Source: Pedobacter sp. ok626 (GTDB taxonomy: Bacteria > Bacteroidota > Bacteroidia > Sphingobacteriales > Sphingobacteriaceae). From it: DNA of 64,000 bases. Shown piece by piece: positions 17,432-25,730 of the stretch. Below the pieces are notes generated by a model that saw only the letters and a list, made by a program, of their open reading frames with translations, was not told the DNA's origin and did no database searches. The stretch spans positions 168,733-232,732 of the forward strand of contig NZ_FNEX01000012.1 of NCBI RefSeq assembly GCF_900100435.1. The letters run 5' to 3'. Positions within the stretch are counted from its first letter, which is position 1. Every line of letters begins with the position of its first letter. The translations under genes and the position numbers were made by a program.

Positions 17432-18837
17432 GTAGTTTCGTTTTCTTTTACTTTTACGATTTGGGCCATCATTTCTGCTTCAACCACCACTTTTCCGCCT
17501 ACCATTCCTACACCTTTCATTTGTGCGATGCCTCTTCTAATCGGCTCCATTAAATCACATCTGAAAACAATAGTATCACCTGGCAAAACCTGCGCTCTAA
17601 AGCGAACATTGTCAATCTTAAGGAACAAGGTAAGGTAATTTCTTGGATCTGGCACCGTGCTTAGTACCAGAATTCCACCAGTTTGAGCCATAGCTTCAAT
17701 CTGAATCACTCCCGGAAAAACAGGTGCTCCCGGAAAATGACCTTTAAAGAACTCCTCGTTCATGGTTACATTTTTCACACCAACCACGTGAGTTTTACTC
17801 AATTCCAATACTTTGTCGATAAACAGAAATGGCTGACGGTGAGGCAATATGTCCATGATCTGAACAATATCGTATAGCGGCTTTACGGTAGTATCATAAA
17901 CATGATGCACCTTTTTATTTTTTTCCTTTTTGATCGCTGCTTTGATTTTTTTAGCAAAAGCTACGTTAGCCGCATGGCCTGGTCTTGCAGCCATAATATG
18001 ACCTTTCAAATGAACACCAACCAAGGCAAGATCACCAATCATGTCCAGCAATTTATGTCTTGCCGGCTCATTTTGGTGCCTCAATTCCATGTTATTTAAA
18101 ATACCCTGTGGAGCAACTTCAATTGCTGTACGTTTAAATATTTTAGCCAGGTGATCCAATTCTTCCTTAGTCACCTCTTTATCAACGATAACAATTGCAT
18201 TATTTAAATCACCACCCTTAATCAGGTTGTTCTGCAACTGGTATTCTAATTCATGTAAAAAGCAAAAAGTCCTGCAAGAAGCAATTTCTTTCTTAAACTC
18301 AGCAATACTAGAGATTCCAGCATGTTGACTACCTAAAACCGGCGAATTGTAATCGATCATGCAAGTAAACCTATAGTCGTCTAAAGGCATTGCAACAATC
18401 TCAACTTTTCTATCAGGTTCAGTATAAGTAATGTTATGTGGAATTTGGAAATACTCTCTATCCACGCTTTGCAGCTGAACGCCCGCACTTTCTAAAGCAT
18501 CTAAAAACTCGATTGCACTTCCGTCCATAATTGGCGTTTCCGGGCCATCAAGCTTCATCAACACGTTATCCAGGTCCATTCCTACCAAAGAGGCCATAAC
18601 ATGTTCTACCGTACTTACACTCGCTCCATTTTGCGTAATGGTTGTTCCTCTCGCTGTATCGGTGACATTATCACAATCTGCATCAACTATCGGACTTCCA
18701 GGTAGGTCTATTCTTTGAAATTTAAACCCGTGATTTTCCGGTGCGGGACAGAATGTAAGTGTAACATTTGCTCCGGTATGTAAGCCTACGCCACTTACCG
18801 AAACTTCGTTTTTTATGGTCTTTTGTTTAACGTTCAT
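17428..18837 (-). CDS. lpxC/fabZ: Bifunctional UDP-3-O-acyl-GlcNAc deacetylase / 3-hydroxyacyl-ACP dehydratase
   Basis: This is a fusion of 469 residues. Residues 1 to about 305 are LpxC, the zinc deacetylase that commits to lipid A; zinc-site motifs are VEHVMASL and the HKLLDMIGDL...PGHAANV block. Residues from about 320 are FabZ, the fatty-acid dehydratase, with LPHRQPFLFIDK and the catalytic HFPGAPVFPGVIQIEAMAQ. The same fusion is known in Bacteroidota. It places an enzyme that makes fatty acids and one that removes the acetyl group from the lipid A precursor on one chain. The start overlaps the lpxD end by 11 bases. Confidence 0.95.
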   Translation of the reverse strand: MNVKQKTIKNEVSVSGVGLHTGANVTLTFCPAPENHGFKFQRIDLPGSPIVDADCDNVTDTARGTTITQNGASVSTVEHVMASLVGMDLDNVLMKLDGPETPIMDGSAIEFLDALESAGVQLQSVDREYFQIPHNITYTEPDRKVEIVAMPLDDYRFTCMIDYNSPVLGSQHAGISSIAEFKKEIASCRTFCFLHELEYQLQNNLIKGGDLNNAIVIVDKEVTKEELDHLAKIFKRTAIEVAPQGILNNMELRHQNEPARHKLLDMIGDLALVGVHLKGHIMAARPGHAANVAFAKKIKAAIKKEKNKKVHHVYDTTVKPLYDIVQIMDILPHRQPFLFIDKVLELSKTHVVGVKNVTMNEEFFKGHFPGAPVFPGVIQIEAMAQTGGILVLSTVPDPRNYLTLFLKIDNVRFRAQVLPGDTIVFRCDLMEPIRRGIAQMKGVGMVGGKVVVEAEMMAQIVKVKENETT

Positions 18838-19912
18838 TATTATTTGCTATTGTACTGTTTTGTTCGATGATCAAGTTAAGCTCCTTTATTTTTGTTTCAA
18901 GGCACGCTATTCTTTTTTCAACGCTCGGCAACTGCTTAAAAATCACAGAAGCCCGCATCCAATCTCTTAGTGGCTGAGCAGGACTGCCATGCCATTGTTT
19001 ATTTTCTTCAGTCGTATTAAAATTTATTCCGGCCTGAGCTCCAATCTGTGTTCCTTTGGCCAAAGAAAGGTGCCCGGCAATGCCAACCTGACCGCCTATA
19101 ACAGACTTCTCGCCCAATTTTGAACTGCCAGAAATTCCGGTTTGCGCTGCAACAACACTGTGTTCACCAACATCAACATTGTGCGCAATCTGGATCAAAT
19201 TGTCCAACTTAACGCCTTTTCTGATGAAAGTAGAACCCATTGTAGCTCTATCAATCGCGGTATTCGCCCCAATCTCTACATCATCCTCAATCACTACGTT
19301 ACCAATCTGTGCAATTTTGGTATAAGTACCATCAGCCTGCGGAGCAAAGCCAAATCCGTCACTACCAATTACGGTATTGGAATGGATAATGATGTTATTT
19401 CCCAAAACAGAGCGGTTATAAATCTTCACCCCTGGAGAAATGCTGCAATTTTTTCCGACAACACTATCCGCTCCAACAAATACTTGGGGCGAAATTTTAG
19501 TACCATCACCAATCTCCACATTTTCAGCTATATAGGAAAACGCACCAATAAATACATTTTTACCAATTTTTGCTGTTGGATGGATAAAACATGGCTGTTC
19601 GATGCCAGTTTGAGTGTTACTTTGGTTAACCACCTCATTATATTTATCCAGTAAAACGGAAAAAGCACTGTAAGGATCCGCAACCCGAATTAAGGTGCTG
19701 TCGACTTTTTGCGAAGGCACAAAGTCTTTCCCTACAATTACTACTGAAGCATTTGTCTGGTATAAATAGTTCTCGTACTTAGGGTTAGATAAAAAGCATA
19801 AAGAACCAGTCTTACCATTTTCTATTTTTGAAAGCTCGCTGACTTTTGCGTTTTCGTCGCCTTCAATGGTACCATCTATAAACTCACTTATCTGCTTGGC
19901 AGTAAATTGCAT
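18827..19912 (-). CDS. lpxD: UDP-3-O-(3-hydroxyacyl)glucosamine N-acyltransferase
   Basis: LpxD attaches the second, amide-linked acyl chain in lipid A synthesis. An N-terminal uridine-binding domain (SLCFLSNPKYENYLYQ) is followed by a long hexapeptide-repeat helix and a C-terminal helix rich in charged residues (SVEKRIACLETKIKEL). The catalytic His is in IQIAHNVDVGEHSVVA. Length is 361 residues. It is the first gene of the lipid A operon, transcribed on the minus strand with lpxC/fabZ, lpxA and the ABC ATPase. Confidence 0.95.
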   Translation of the reverse strand: MQFTAKQISEFIDGTIEGDENAKVSELSKIENGKTGSLCFLSNPKYENYLYQTNASVVIVGKDFVPSQKVDSTLIRVADPYSAFSVLLDKYNEVVNQSNTQTGIEQPCFIHPTAKIGKNVFIGAFSYIAENVEIGDGTKISPQVFVGADSVVGKNCSISPGVKIYNRSVLGNNIIIHSNTVIGSDGFGFAPQADGTYTKIAQIGNVVIEDDVEIGANTAIDRATMGSTFIRKGVKLDNLIQIAHNVDVGEHSVVAAQTGISGSSKLGEKSVIGGQVGIAGHLSLAKGTQIGAQAGINFNTTEENKQWHGSPAQPLRDWMRASVIFKQLPSVEKRIACLETKIKELNLIIEQNSTIANNNER

Positions 19913-20031
19913 TTTACAAAGTTATATGTTAAATTGATATGAACAAATAAACCTCTTTAGGTTATTGATCGGCATTGCGAATCAACTACCCAAAAAACGG
20001 GATTAATTGTTTATTATTTTGTTAAAAAAGG

Positions 20032-21255
20032 CTAAATAATTCGGGGATAGCAGAGTATATGTTTCTTTACCGTCTTATCCAAAGATTCTAAGTTAGATAA
20101 ATCCGATGCTTTTGCAATATCAATAATTGTATTGCTTTTCAACAGAATATTAATATTGCCTCTACCAGCGTTATAGGCTCGGTTTCTAATCATGTCTGTA
20201 AACACAAAATAACACACATCTGTTTTATTTACTTTCAAAAAAGCCGCAGTCCTTTCCCGTAAGTCATTCACTCTGTTTTTGTTAGGAACCTCATTACTAA
20301 TCTCTACCTTATACAAATTTCTTTGCGTAAGCATCCCACAAAGTGCCGACAAGATTCTATCTGGATGGTCTACCCAAACCTTTACCGAAGCAAAAATGTC
20401 CTGATCATCAAGTTTCGAAAACTGCAATAAATGCACATCCGAAGTAAAGAATTCAGACTCGGTAATTTCATTTTTTAAAAAATGCTGCAATGCTGGAGTT
20501 GCAAATAAAACTTCGCCGTTGCCAGCTAAATACTTTGCGCGTTCTAAAATCTTAACCAACAACATTTCTCCGGCAATTACCGTTTTATGAAGATACACCT
20601 GCCAGTACATCAACCTTCTGGCAATCAAAAACTTCTCAATCGAGTAAATCCCCTTCTCCTCAATCACCAGTTGGTTATCCAGCACATTAAACATTTTAAT
20701 GATCCTGTCGAAACTAATTACCCCCTCGCTTACACCTGTAAAAAAGCTGTCACGGTTCAAGTAATCCATTCGGTCAAGGTCGAGCTGACTAGAAACCAGT
20801 TGTGGAAGAAACGTTTTGGCATAGTCGCCTTTAAAGATATTGATGGCCAAAGTTAAGCGCCCTTCAAATTCTACATTCAGCTTTTCCATCATCATCATGG
20901 AAATATCCTCATGTTTAATCCCATTTACCAGCGTATGCTCCAGGGCATGAGAAAAAGGCCCATGCCCAATGTCATGTAGCAAAATGGCAATTGTGGCAGC
21001 CTCCTCTTCAGCGGCAGTAATTTCATGCCCCTTGCCTCGAAGCACTTCAATCGCCAAACTCATCAAGTGCATCGCACCTATAGCATGGTGAAACCTGGTA
21101 TGCAAAGCCCCGGGATAGACTAGGTGCGTCATTCCCAATTGCTTAATATACCTGAGCCTTTGAAAATACGGATGAGCGATCAGGTCAAATATGATTTCAG
21201 AAGGAATATTTATGAAGCCATATACCGGATCATTTATGATTTTCTTTTTGTTCAA
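20032..21255 (-). CDS. HD domain phosphohydrolase
   Basis: A 407-residue cytoplasmic metal-dependent phosphohydrolase. The HD signature is seen as the first His in TRFHHAIGAMHL and as ILLHDIGHGPFSHALEH about 50 residues on, followed by a conserved Asp in SSQLDLDRMDYLNRDS. The overall plan resembles the YdhJ/dGTPase-like group found widely in Bacteroidota, whose substrate is not settled; nucleotide triphosphates are possible. It is divergent from porX, with about 100 bases between the two starts. Confidence 0.88.
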   Translation of the reverse strand: MNKKKIINDPVYGFINIPSEIIFDLIAHPYFQRLRYIKQLGMTHLVYPGALHTRFHHAIGAMHLMSLAIEVLRGKGHEITAAEEEAATIAILLHDIGHGPFSHALEHTLVNGIKHEDISMMMMEKLNVEFEGRLTLAINIFKGDYAKTFLPQLVSSQLDLDRMDYLNRDSFFTGVSEGVISFDRIIKMFNVLDNQLVIEEKGIYSIEKFLIARRLMYWQVYLHKTVIAGEMLLVKILERAKYLAGNGEVLFATPALQHFLKNEITESEFFTSDVHLLQFSKLDDQDIFASVKVWVDHPDRILSALCGMLTQRNLYKVEISNEVPNKNRVNDLRERTAAFLKVNKTDVCYFVFTDMIRNRAYNAGRGNINILLKSNTIIDIAKASDLSNLESLDKTVKKHILCYPRII

Positions 21256-21360
21256 TCTCTAAAAATAAATTATGCGGTACAAAAATTGCTATTTTTATCC
21301 ATAACTAAGAAAGAGAAGACTCTTTTTGAGGAATTATTTTTACATTATACAGATATAATG

Positions 21361-22914
21361 ATGCAAGAAACTAAGATTTTATGGGCCGATGATGAGATTA
21401 ACTTATTAAAACCACATATATTATTACTAAATGAAAAGGGATATCATGTAACCACCTATACGAATGGAAATGATGCCCTTGAAGCGTTTGGAAAGGAGCA
21501 TTTTGACTTAGTTTTTCTGGACGAAAATATGCCAGGAATGAGCGGATTGGAAACCCTTAGCGCCATAAAAAACATCAGAAACGATGTGCCTGTGGTGCTG
21601 ATCACCAAAAGTGAAGAAGAAAACCTGATGGAAGATGCCATCGGATCTAAAATAGATGACTACCTGATTAAACCAGTGAACCCTAAACAGGTTTTACTGA
21701 CTATTAAAAAGCTCATTGACAACAAACGCCTGGTTAGCGAGAAAACCTCTATGGCATATCAGCAGGACTTTAGACGCCTGGGGATGACGCTAAATGACAA
21801 ACTGAGTTATGAAGAATGGGTTGAGGTATACAAAAAGCTGGTTTTCTGGGAGCTGGAGCTTGAAAAACTGGACGACCCTCAGATGCATGAGATTCTGACT
21901 ATGCAAAAATCCGAAGCCAATACTCAGTTTTCCAAATTTATTGAAGATCACTATCTCGGCTGGGTTAATGGCAAAGGAACGGCGCCATTATTGTCAAACG
22001 AATTGTTGAAAAAGAAGGTGTTTCCTTTGATCAACGACACCACCCCTGTTTTCTTTATCCTGATTGATAACCTTCGCTACGATCAATGGCGCATCATTAA
22101 TCCATTAATTACCGAGTATTTTAGAATGGACGATGAGGATATTTATACCAGTATACTACCTACAGCGACGCAATATGCCAGGAACGCTATATTCTCTGGC
22201 TTGATGCCTCTGGAGATGGAAAAACGCTTCCCTGGTTTGTGGCAGAATGATGATGATGAAGGTGGAAAGAATATGCACGAAGCCGCTTTCCTTGCCGATC
22301 AGATCAAACGTAGCCTTCGCAAGGAATGCAAATTCAGCTACAACAAAATCCTGACGTATGACGATGGCAGAGCCTTAAACGAACAAGTCAACAACTTATT
22401 GCAAAACGACTTCAATGCGATCGTTTACAACTTTGTAGATATGCTTTCGCATGCCCGTACCGATATGCAAATGATCCGCGAACTGGCTAATGACGATGCC
22501 GCCTATCGCTCATTGACCCTTTCCTGGTTTGAGCACTCTCCGTTGATGGACTTGCTTAAAAAGATTTCACAGAAACGCGTTAAATTAGTGATTACCACCG
22601 ATCACGGTACGATCCGGGTTAAACACCCAAGTAAGGTAATTGGCGACAGAAATACCAATACAAACCTCCGTTATAAACAAGGAAGAAACCTTAATTACAA
22701 TGCTAAAGAGGTATTTTTGATTAAAAACCCACATGAAGCGCAGTTACCTAAAATAAACATCAGCTCTAACTACATTTTCGCTAAGGAAGATCGCTACTTT
22801 GTTTATCAGAACAACTACAATCAGTTTGTAAATTATTACAACGAGACTTTCCAGCATGGGGGCATTTCTTTGGAAGAAATGATTATCCCTATTGCAACTT
22901 ACAGCTCGAGATAG
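21361..22914 (+). CDS. porX: Two-component response regulator PorX, type IX secretion control
   Basis: PorX controls expression of the type IX secretion machinery in Bacteroidota, working with the sensor kinase PorY. The receiver domain (1-120) has the acidic pocket DDE (10-12), phospho-acceptor Asp54 (VFLDENMPG) and the conserved Lys in LITKSEE. The C-terminal PglZ-type domain carries FILIDNLRYDQW, TATQYARNAIFSG and VITTDHGTIRVKHP, which are metal-dependent phosphodiesterase motifs. The 517-residue length matches known PorX. The frame runs 79 codons upstream, but homology starts at MQETKILWADDE. A hairpin terminator follows. No histidine kinase gene is adjacent. Confidence 0.93.
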   Translation: MQETKILWADDEINLLKPHILLLNEKGYHVTTYTNGNDALEAFGKEHFDLVFLDENMPGMSGLETLSAIKNIRNDVPVVLITKSEEENLMEDAIGSKIDDYLIKPVNPKQVLLTIKKLIDNKRLVSEKTSMAYQQDFRRLGMTLNDKLSYEEWVEVYKKLVFWELELEKLDDPQMHEILTMQKSEANTQFSKFIEDHYLGWVNGKGTAPLLSNELLKKKVFPLINDTTPVFFILIDNLRYDQWRIINPLITEYFRMDDEDIYTSILPTATQYARNAIFSGLMPLEMEKRFPGLWQNDDDEGGKNMHEAAFLADQIKRSLRKECKFSYNKILTYDDGRALNEQVNNLLQNDFNAIVYNFVDMLSHARTDMQMIRELANDDAAYRSLTLSWFEHSPLMDLLKKISQKRVKLVITTDHGTIRVKHPSKVIGDRNTNTNLRYKQGRNLNYNAKEVFLIKNPHEAQLPKINISSNYIFAKEDRYFVYQNNYNQFVNYYNETFQHGGISLEEMIIPIATYSSR

Positions 22915-22943
22915 TCAATAACCGCTTTTATCAATTTTGCCGG

Positions 22944-22981
22944 AAGGCCGTATCCTATTTTGATGCGGTCTTTCTGTTTTT
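22944..22981 (+). terminator. Terminator of porX
   Basis: AAGGCCGTATC (22944-22954) pairs with GATGCGGTCTT (22962-22972) through two G-U pairs around a 7-base loop and is followed by TCTGTTTTT. Confidence 0.65.
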
Positions 22982-23031
22982 AATTACTGCTATGAGTTTT
23001 GTCATGCCTTTGGAAGCCATTGATATATCCA

Positions 23032-23209
23032 GGGAATGAGTAGGGAATAAATAGTGGTAAAATAGGGGGTTGCTTTACCCTTGCTTTAGGGTTGCTATAG
23101 GGTTGCCTTACCCTTGCCTTACCCTAGGGGTAAAGCAACCCTAAACCAAGGGTAAGGCAACCCTATAGCAACCCCCTACTTATTCCCAAGTTTAACCCTA
23201 CTCATTCCC
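23032..23209. repeat. 178-bp palindromic array of 11-bp words
   Basis: The stretch reads as consecutive 11-bp words. The left half has three AT-rich words (GGGAATGAGTA, GGGAATAAATA, GTGGTAAAATA), then GG, then five words of type GGGTTGCYWTA or CCCTTGCYTTA. The centre is CCCTAGGGG (23122-23130). The right half is the reverse complement of similar words: four of type TAWRGCAACCC or its variant, then CC, then TACTTATTCCC, AAGTTTAACCC and TACTCATTCCC. Nearly every word keeps GGG or CCC at one end, and most keep TA at the other. It lies between the porX terminator and the tsaE promoter region and encodes no protein. Confidence 0.85.
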
Positions 23210-23295
23210 TAATAATTACAGTGCCCGACAAGCACTAATACAGACCTGTTCAGTCTAATCTGTGTCTGCACCCTTAGAAATTATTCGAATTATTA

Positions 23296-23303
23296 TAAAT
23301 TTG
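23296..23303 (+). promoter_or_regulatory. Putative -7 element of tsaE
   Basis: TAAATTTG fits TAnnTTTG and lies only seven bases before the tsaE ATG. If it is used, the mRNA would have almost no leader. The -33 element is not obvious. Confidence 0.35.
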
Positions 23304-23310
23304 CTTAAGT

Positions 23311-23736
23311 ATGGAAAGTATAAAAATTGAAGTTAATGGCCTTGATAGTCTTGAAAATGCGGCTAAAAGAATTATAGAAAGCACTCAAGACGACCAGATT
23401 TTTATTTTTGAAGGAGAAATGGGGGCTGGAAAAACCACTTTGATTAAAGCTTTGGCTAAAGAACTGGGTGTAACTAAAGTCGTTACCAGTCCAACATTTT
23501 CTATTGTGAACGAATATGATGCCAATGGCAAAATTATTTATCACTTTGATTTTTACAGGATTAAAACCCTGCAGGAAGCCTATGATATTGGCTACGAAGA
23601 GTATTTTTATTCGGGAAACATCTGTTTTATAGAGTGGCCAGAGAAAATTGCCCCTCTTTTACCACTTCATTTTGTAAAAATAGAAATTTCGGCACAAAAT
23701 GAGAATGACCGTATATTGTCAATTTCAAAAATTTAA
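23311..23736 (+). CDS. tsaE: tRNA threonylcarbamoyladenosine biosynthesis ATPase TsaE
   Basis: TsaE is the small ATPase that, with TsaB and TsaD, builds the t6A37 modification on tRNAs reading ANN codons. The P-loop is EGEMGAGKTTLIKAL, followed by TSPTFSIVNEY and the conserved HFDFYRI. A later CFIEWPEKI is a family hallmark. Length is 141 residues. It is followed after 55 bases by alanine dehydrogenase, which need not be functionally linked. Confidence 0.95.
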   Translation: MESIKIEVNGLDSLENAAKRIIESTQDDQIFIFEGEMGAGKTTLIKALAKELGVTKVVTSPTFSIVNEYDANGKIIYHFDFYRIKTLQEAYDIGYEEYFYSGNICFIEWPEKIAPLLPLHFVKIEISAQNENDRILSISKI

Positions 23737-23791
23737 ACATCAAACACTCTTTATTTCAGCTATTTTGCTTAATTTCAATCCAAATCTATAA

Positions 23792-25024
23792 ATGAAAATG
23801 GCTACAGGATTACGCGAAGGTATGGCCTCCATTGCTCAGCAAGGTTTAATACAACCAAAGGAGGCAATGTCAGAGATAAGTAAGAAGAACAACAGCTTGT
23901 ACATCGGCATTCCAAAAGAGATCTCTTTTCAGGAAAACAGGATTGCCTTGACTCCTTTATCTGTTGCACTACTTGTAAACAACGGGCACAAAGTAATTAT
24001 TGAGAGTGGAGCTGGTGTTGCGGCAAACTTCTCCGATAACGAATATAGTGAGCAGGGCGCAATCATTAGCTTTAACAAAAAAGAGGTATTTGATGCGGAT
24101 ATCATTGTAAAAATAGCCCCACCAACTGTAGGGGAAATTGCCATGATGCATAAAGGGCAAACCTTGATTTCGGCATTACAAATGGGCGGACTTAAAGAAT
24201 CCTACCTTAAAGCGCTCCTAAATAAAAAAATCAATGCCCTATGCTTTGAGCACATCAGAGATGAAGGGAATATTTTAAGCGTTGTCCGTTCAATGAGTGA
24301 AATTGTTGGGGCAACCTCTATTTTAATTGCGGCTGAGTACCTCAGCAATGTAACCGGAGGAAAAGGATTGATGCTGGGAGGCTTTACCGGCGTTCCACCA
24401 ACAGAGATTGTCATTCTAGGTGCGGGAACCGTTGGCGAATATGCTGCCCGTACAGCGATATCTCTTGGCGCAGAGGTCAAAGTGTTCGACAGCTCCATTT
24501 ATCGCCTTAGACGCCTGCAAAACAACTTAGGAACCCGTGTATTCACATCTGTTATGCAACCCATCGTGCTGAGCAAAGCCATTACAACTTGTGACGTGGT
24601 GATTGGTGCCATTCGTGCTTCCCATGGCAGAAGCCCTTGTGTGGTGATGGAAGAAACGGTGGCAAGGATGAAACCAAATTCGGTGGTGATTGACGTTAGT
24701 ATCGATCAAGGTGGCTGCTTTGAAACTTCGGAAGTAACCAACCACAAAAATCCGGTATTTAGAAAACATGACGTCATTCATTATTGTGTGCCAAATATAG
24801 CTTCCAGAGTACCCAGAACAGCCTCTTATGCACTAACCAATATCTTTACTCCAATCTTAATAGATATTGGCGATATGGGCGGGCTGATGAATCTTGTTTG
24901 GAGCAAACCTGGCATCAGGGAGGCGTTGTATATCTATCAGGGCCATCTCACCAGTAAAGATCTGGCTAATATGTTTAATTTACCTTATAAAGATCTGGAT
25001 CTAATCGTAGCCGCCAATCAGTAA
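23792..25024 (+). CDS. ald: Alanine dehydrogenase
   Basis: This NAD-dependent enzyme interconverts L-alanine and pyruvate plus ammonia. The N-terminal domain begins IGIPKEISFQENRIAL, which holds the substrate Arg and Lys region. The Rossmann fold is at VILGAGTVGEYAARTA (about residues 205-220), and IDVSIDQGGCFETS contains the active-site Asp. The N-terminal 40 residues (GLREGMASIAQQG...) are an extension typical of Bacteroidota enzymes. A nearby second ATG at 23798 is a possible alternative start. Downstream are two genes acting on D-alanyl peptides. Confidence 0.93.
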   Translation: MKMATGLREGMASIAQQGLIQPKEAMSEISKKNNSLYIGIPKEISFQENRIALTPLSVALLVNNGHKVIIESGAGVAANFSDNEYSEQGAIISFNKKEVFDADIIVKIAPPTVGEIAMMHKGQTLISALQMGGLKESYLKALLNKKINALCFEHIRDEGNILSVVRSMSEIVGATSILIAAEYLSNVTGGKGLMLGGFTGVPPTEIVILGAGTVGEYAARTAISLGAEVKVFDSSIYRLRRLQNNLGTRVFTSVMQPIVLSKAITTCDVVIGAIRASHGRSPCVVMEETVARMKPNSVVIDVSIDQGGCFETSEVTNHKNPVFRKHDVIHYCVPNIASRVPRTASYALTNIFTPILIDIGDMGGLMNLVWSKPGIREALYIYQGHLTSKDLANMFNLPYKDLDLIVAANQ

Positions 25025-25033
25025 CGCCCGCCA

Positions 25034-25714
25034 ATGAAAAAAATTTTTCTGCTCTTATTGGTAGGCTATTGTTTTTCTGTTCAAGCTCAAAAGAATAAAC
25101 CCAACCCCTATGGGCTAATCATAGACGCCTATCCTGAATATTTAGATTCCTGCAAAAAGAACAGCAATTATCAATTGCTTGAGATCAAAAAATATATTCC
25201 TGGCCTTGTTCTGGACATCAAATACGCAACTAAGGACAACTTTATGAAGGGTATAATGTATCCTCAGGCCCGAGCATTTGCCCGAAAACCAGTGGTGCTA
25301 CAGCTTAAAAGAGTGCAGGCAGAGCTTAAAAAGAAGGGCTATGGCTTAAAAATATTTGATGCCTACCGCCCCTATAGCATAACTGTGGCTTTTTATAAAG
25401 AAGCTTCGGACAAAATGTTTGTTGCGAACCCCAATAAAGGCTCGAGACACAATCGCGGCTGTGCGGTTGACCTGACTTTAATTGATTTAAAAACTGGCCA
25501 AGAGCTTGAAATGCCTACCCCGTATGATAGTTTTGCCCCCGAAGCTGCAATAACCTACACCAATTTACCCCCTCAAATTATAAAAAACAGACAATTACTA
25601 ATCAATACCATGCGAAAATATGGCTTCAGGGTCTTGGAAAATGAATGGTGGCATTTTGATTTTATGGATTGGCAAGCCTATAATTTGATGGATATCCCAT
25701 TTAAAAAGCTCTAA
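25034..25714 (+). CDS. D-alanyl-D-alanine dipeptidase, VanX-like (M15D)
   Basis: A zinc peptidase that cleaves D-Ala-D-Ala dipeptide. After a signal peptide (MKKIFLLLLVGYCFSVQAQ) the catalytic features appear in order: DAYRPYS with the transition-state Arg, SRHNRGCAVDLTL matching the SxHxxGxAxD zinc motif, and NEWWHFDF with the catalytic Glu and third zinc His. Length is 226 residues. The signal peptide and the lack of vanH or vanA-like genes argue for peptidoglycan recycling, not glycopeptide resistance. It lies nine bases after ald, so the released alanine may feed the neighbouring enzyme. Confidence 0.9.
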   Translation: MKKIFLLLLVGYCFSVQAQKNKPNPYGLIIDAYPEYLDSCKKNSNYQLLEIKKYIPGLVLDIKYATKDNFMKGIMYPQARAFARKPVVLQLKRVQAELKKKGYGLKIFDAYRPYSITVAFYKEASDKMFVANPNKGSRHNRGCAVDLTLIDLKTGQELEMPTPYDSFAPEAAITYTNLPPQIIKNRQLLINTMRKYGFRVLENEWWHFDFMDWQAYNLMDIPFKKL

Positions 25715-25730
25715 GGGGCTTTTATTCCTT

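Noticed and set aside
19142..19654. A 170-codon frame antisense to lpxD
   Set aside because: It arises from the repeat structure of the hexapeptide gene and has no recognisable domain.
23032..23209. CRISPR array
   Set aside because: The words are only 11 bp, directly abutting, without unique spacers, and they invert at the centre. No cas gene is near.
22915..23310. tRNA or small RNA gene in the porX-tsaE gap
   Set aside because: No cloverleaf or T-loop sequence is present; the gap is explained by the porX terminator and the 11-bp array.
25034..25714. Vancomycin resistance gene
   Set aside because: The protein is VanX-like but has a signal peptide and stands without vanH, vanA or regulator genes, which fits wall recycling better.
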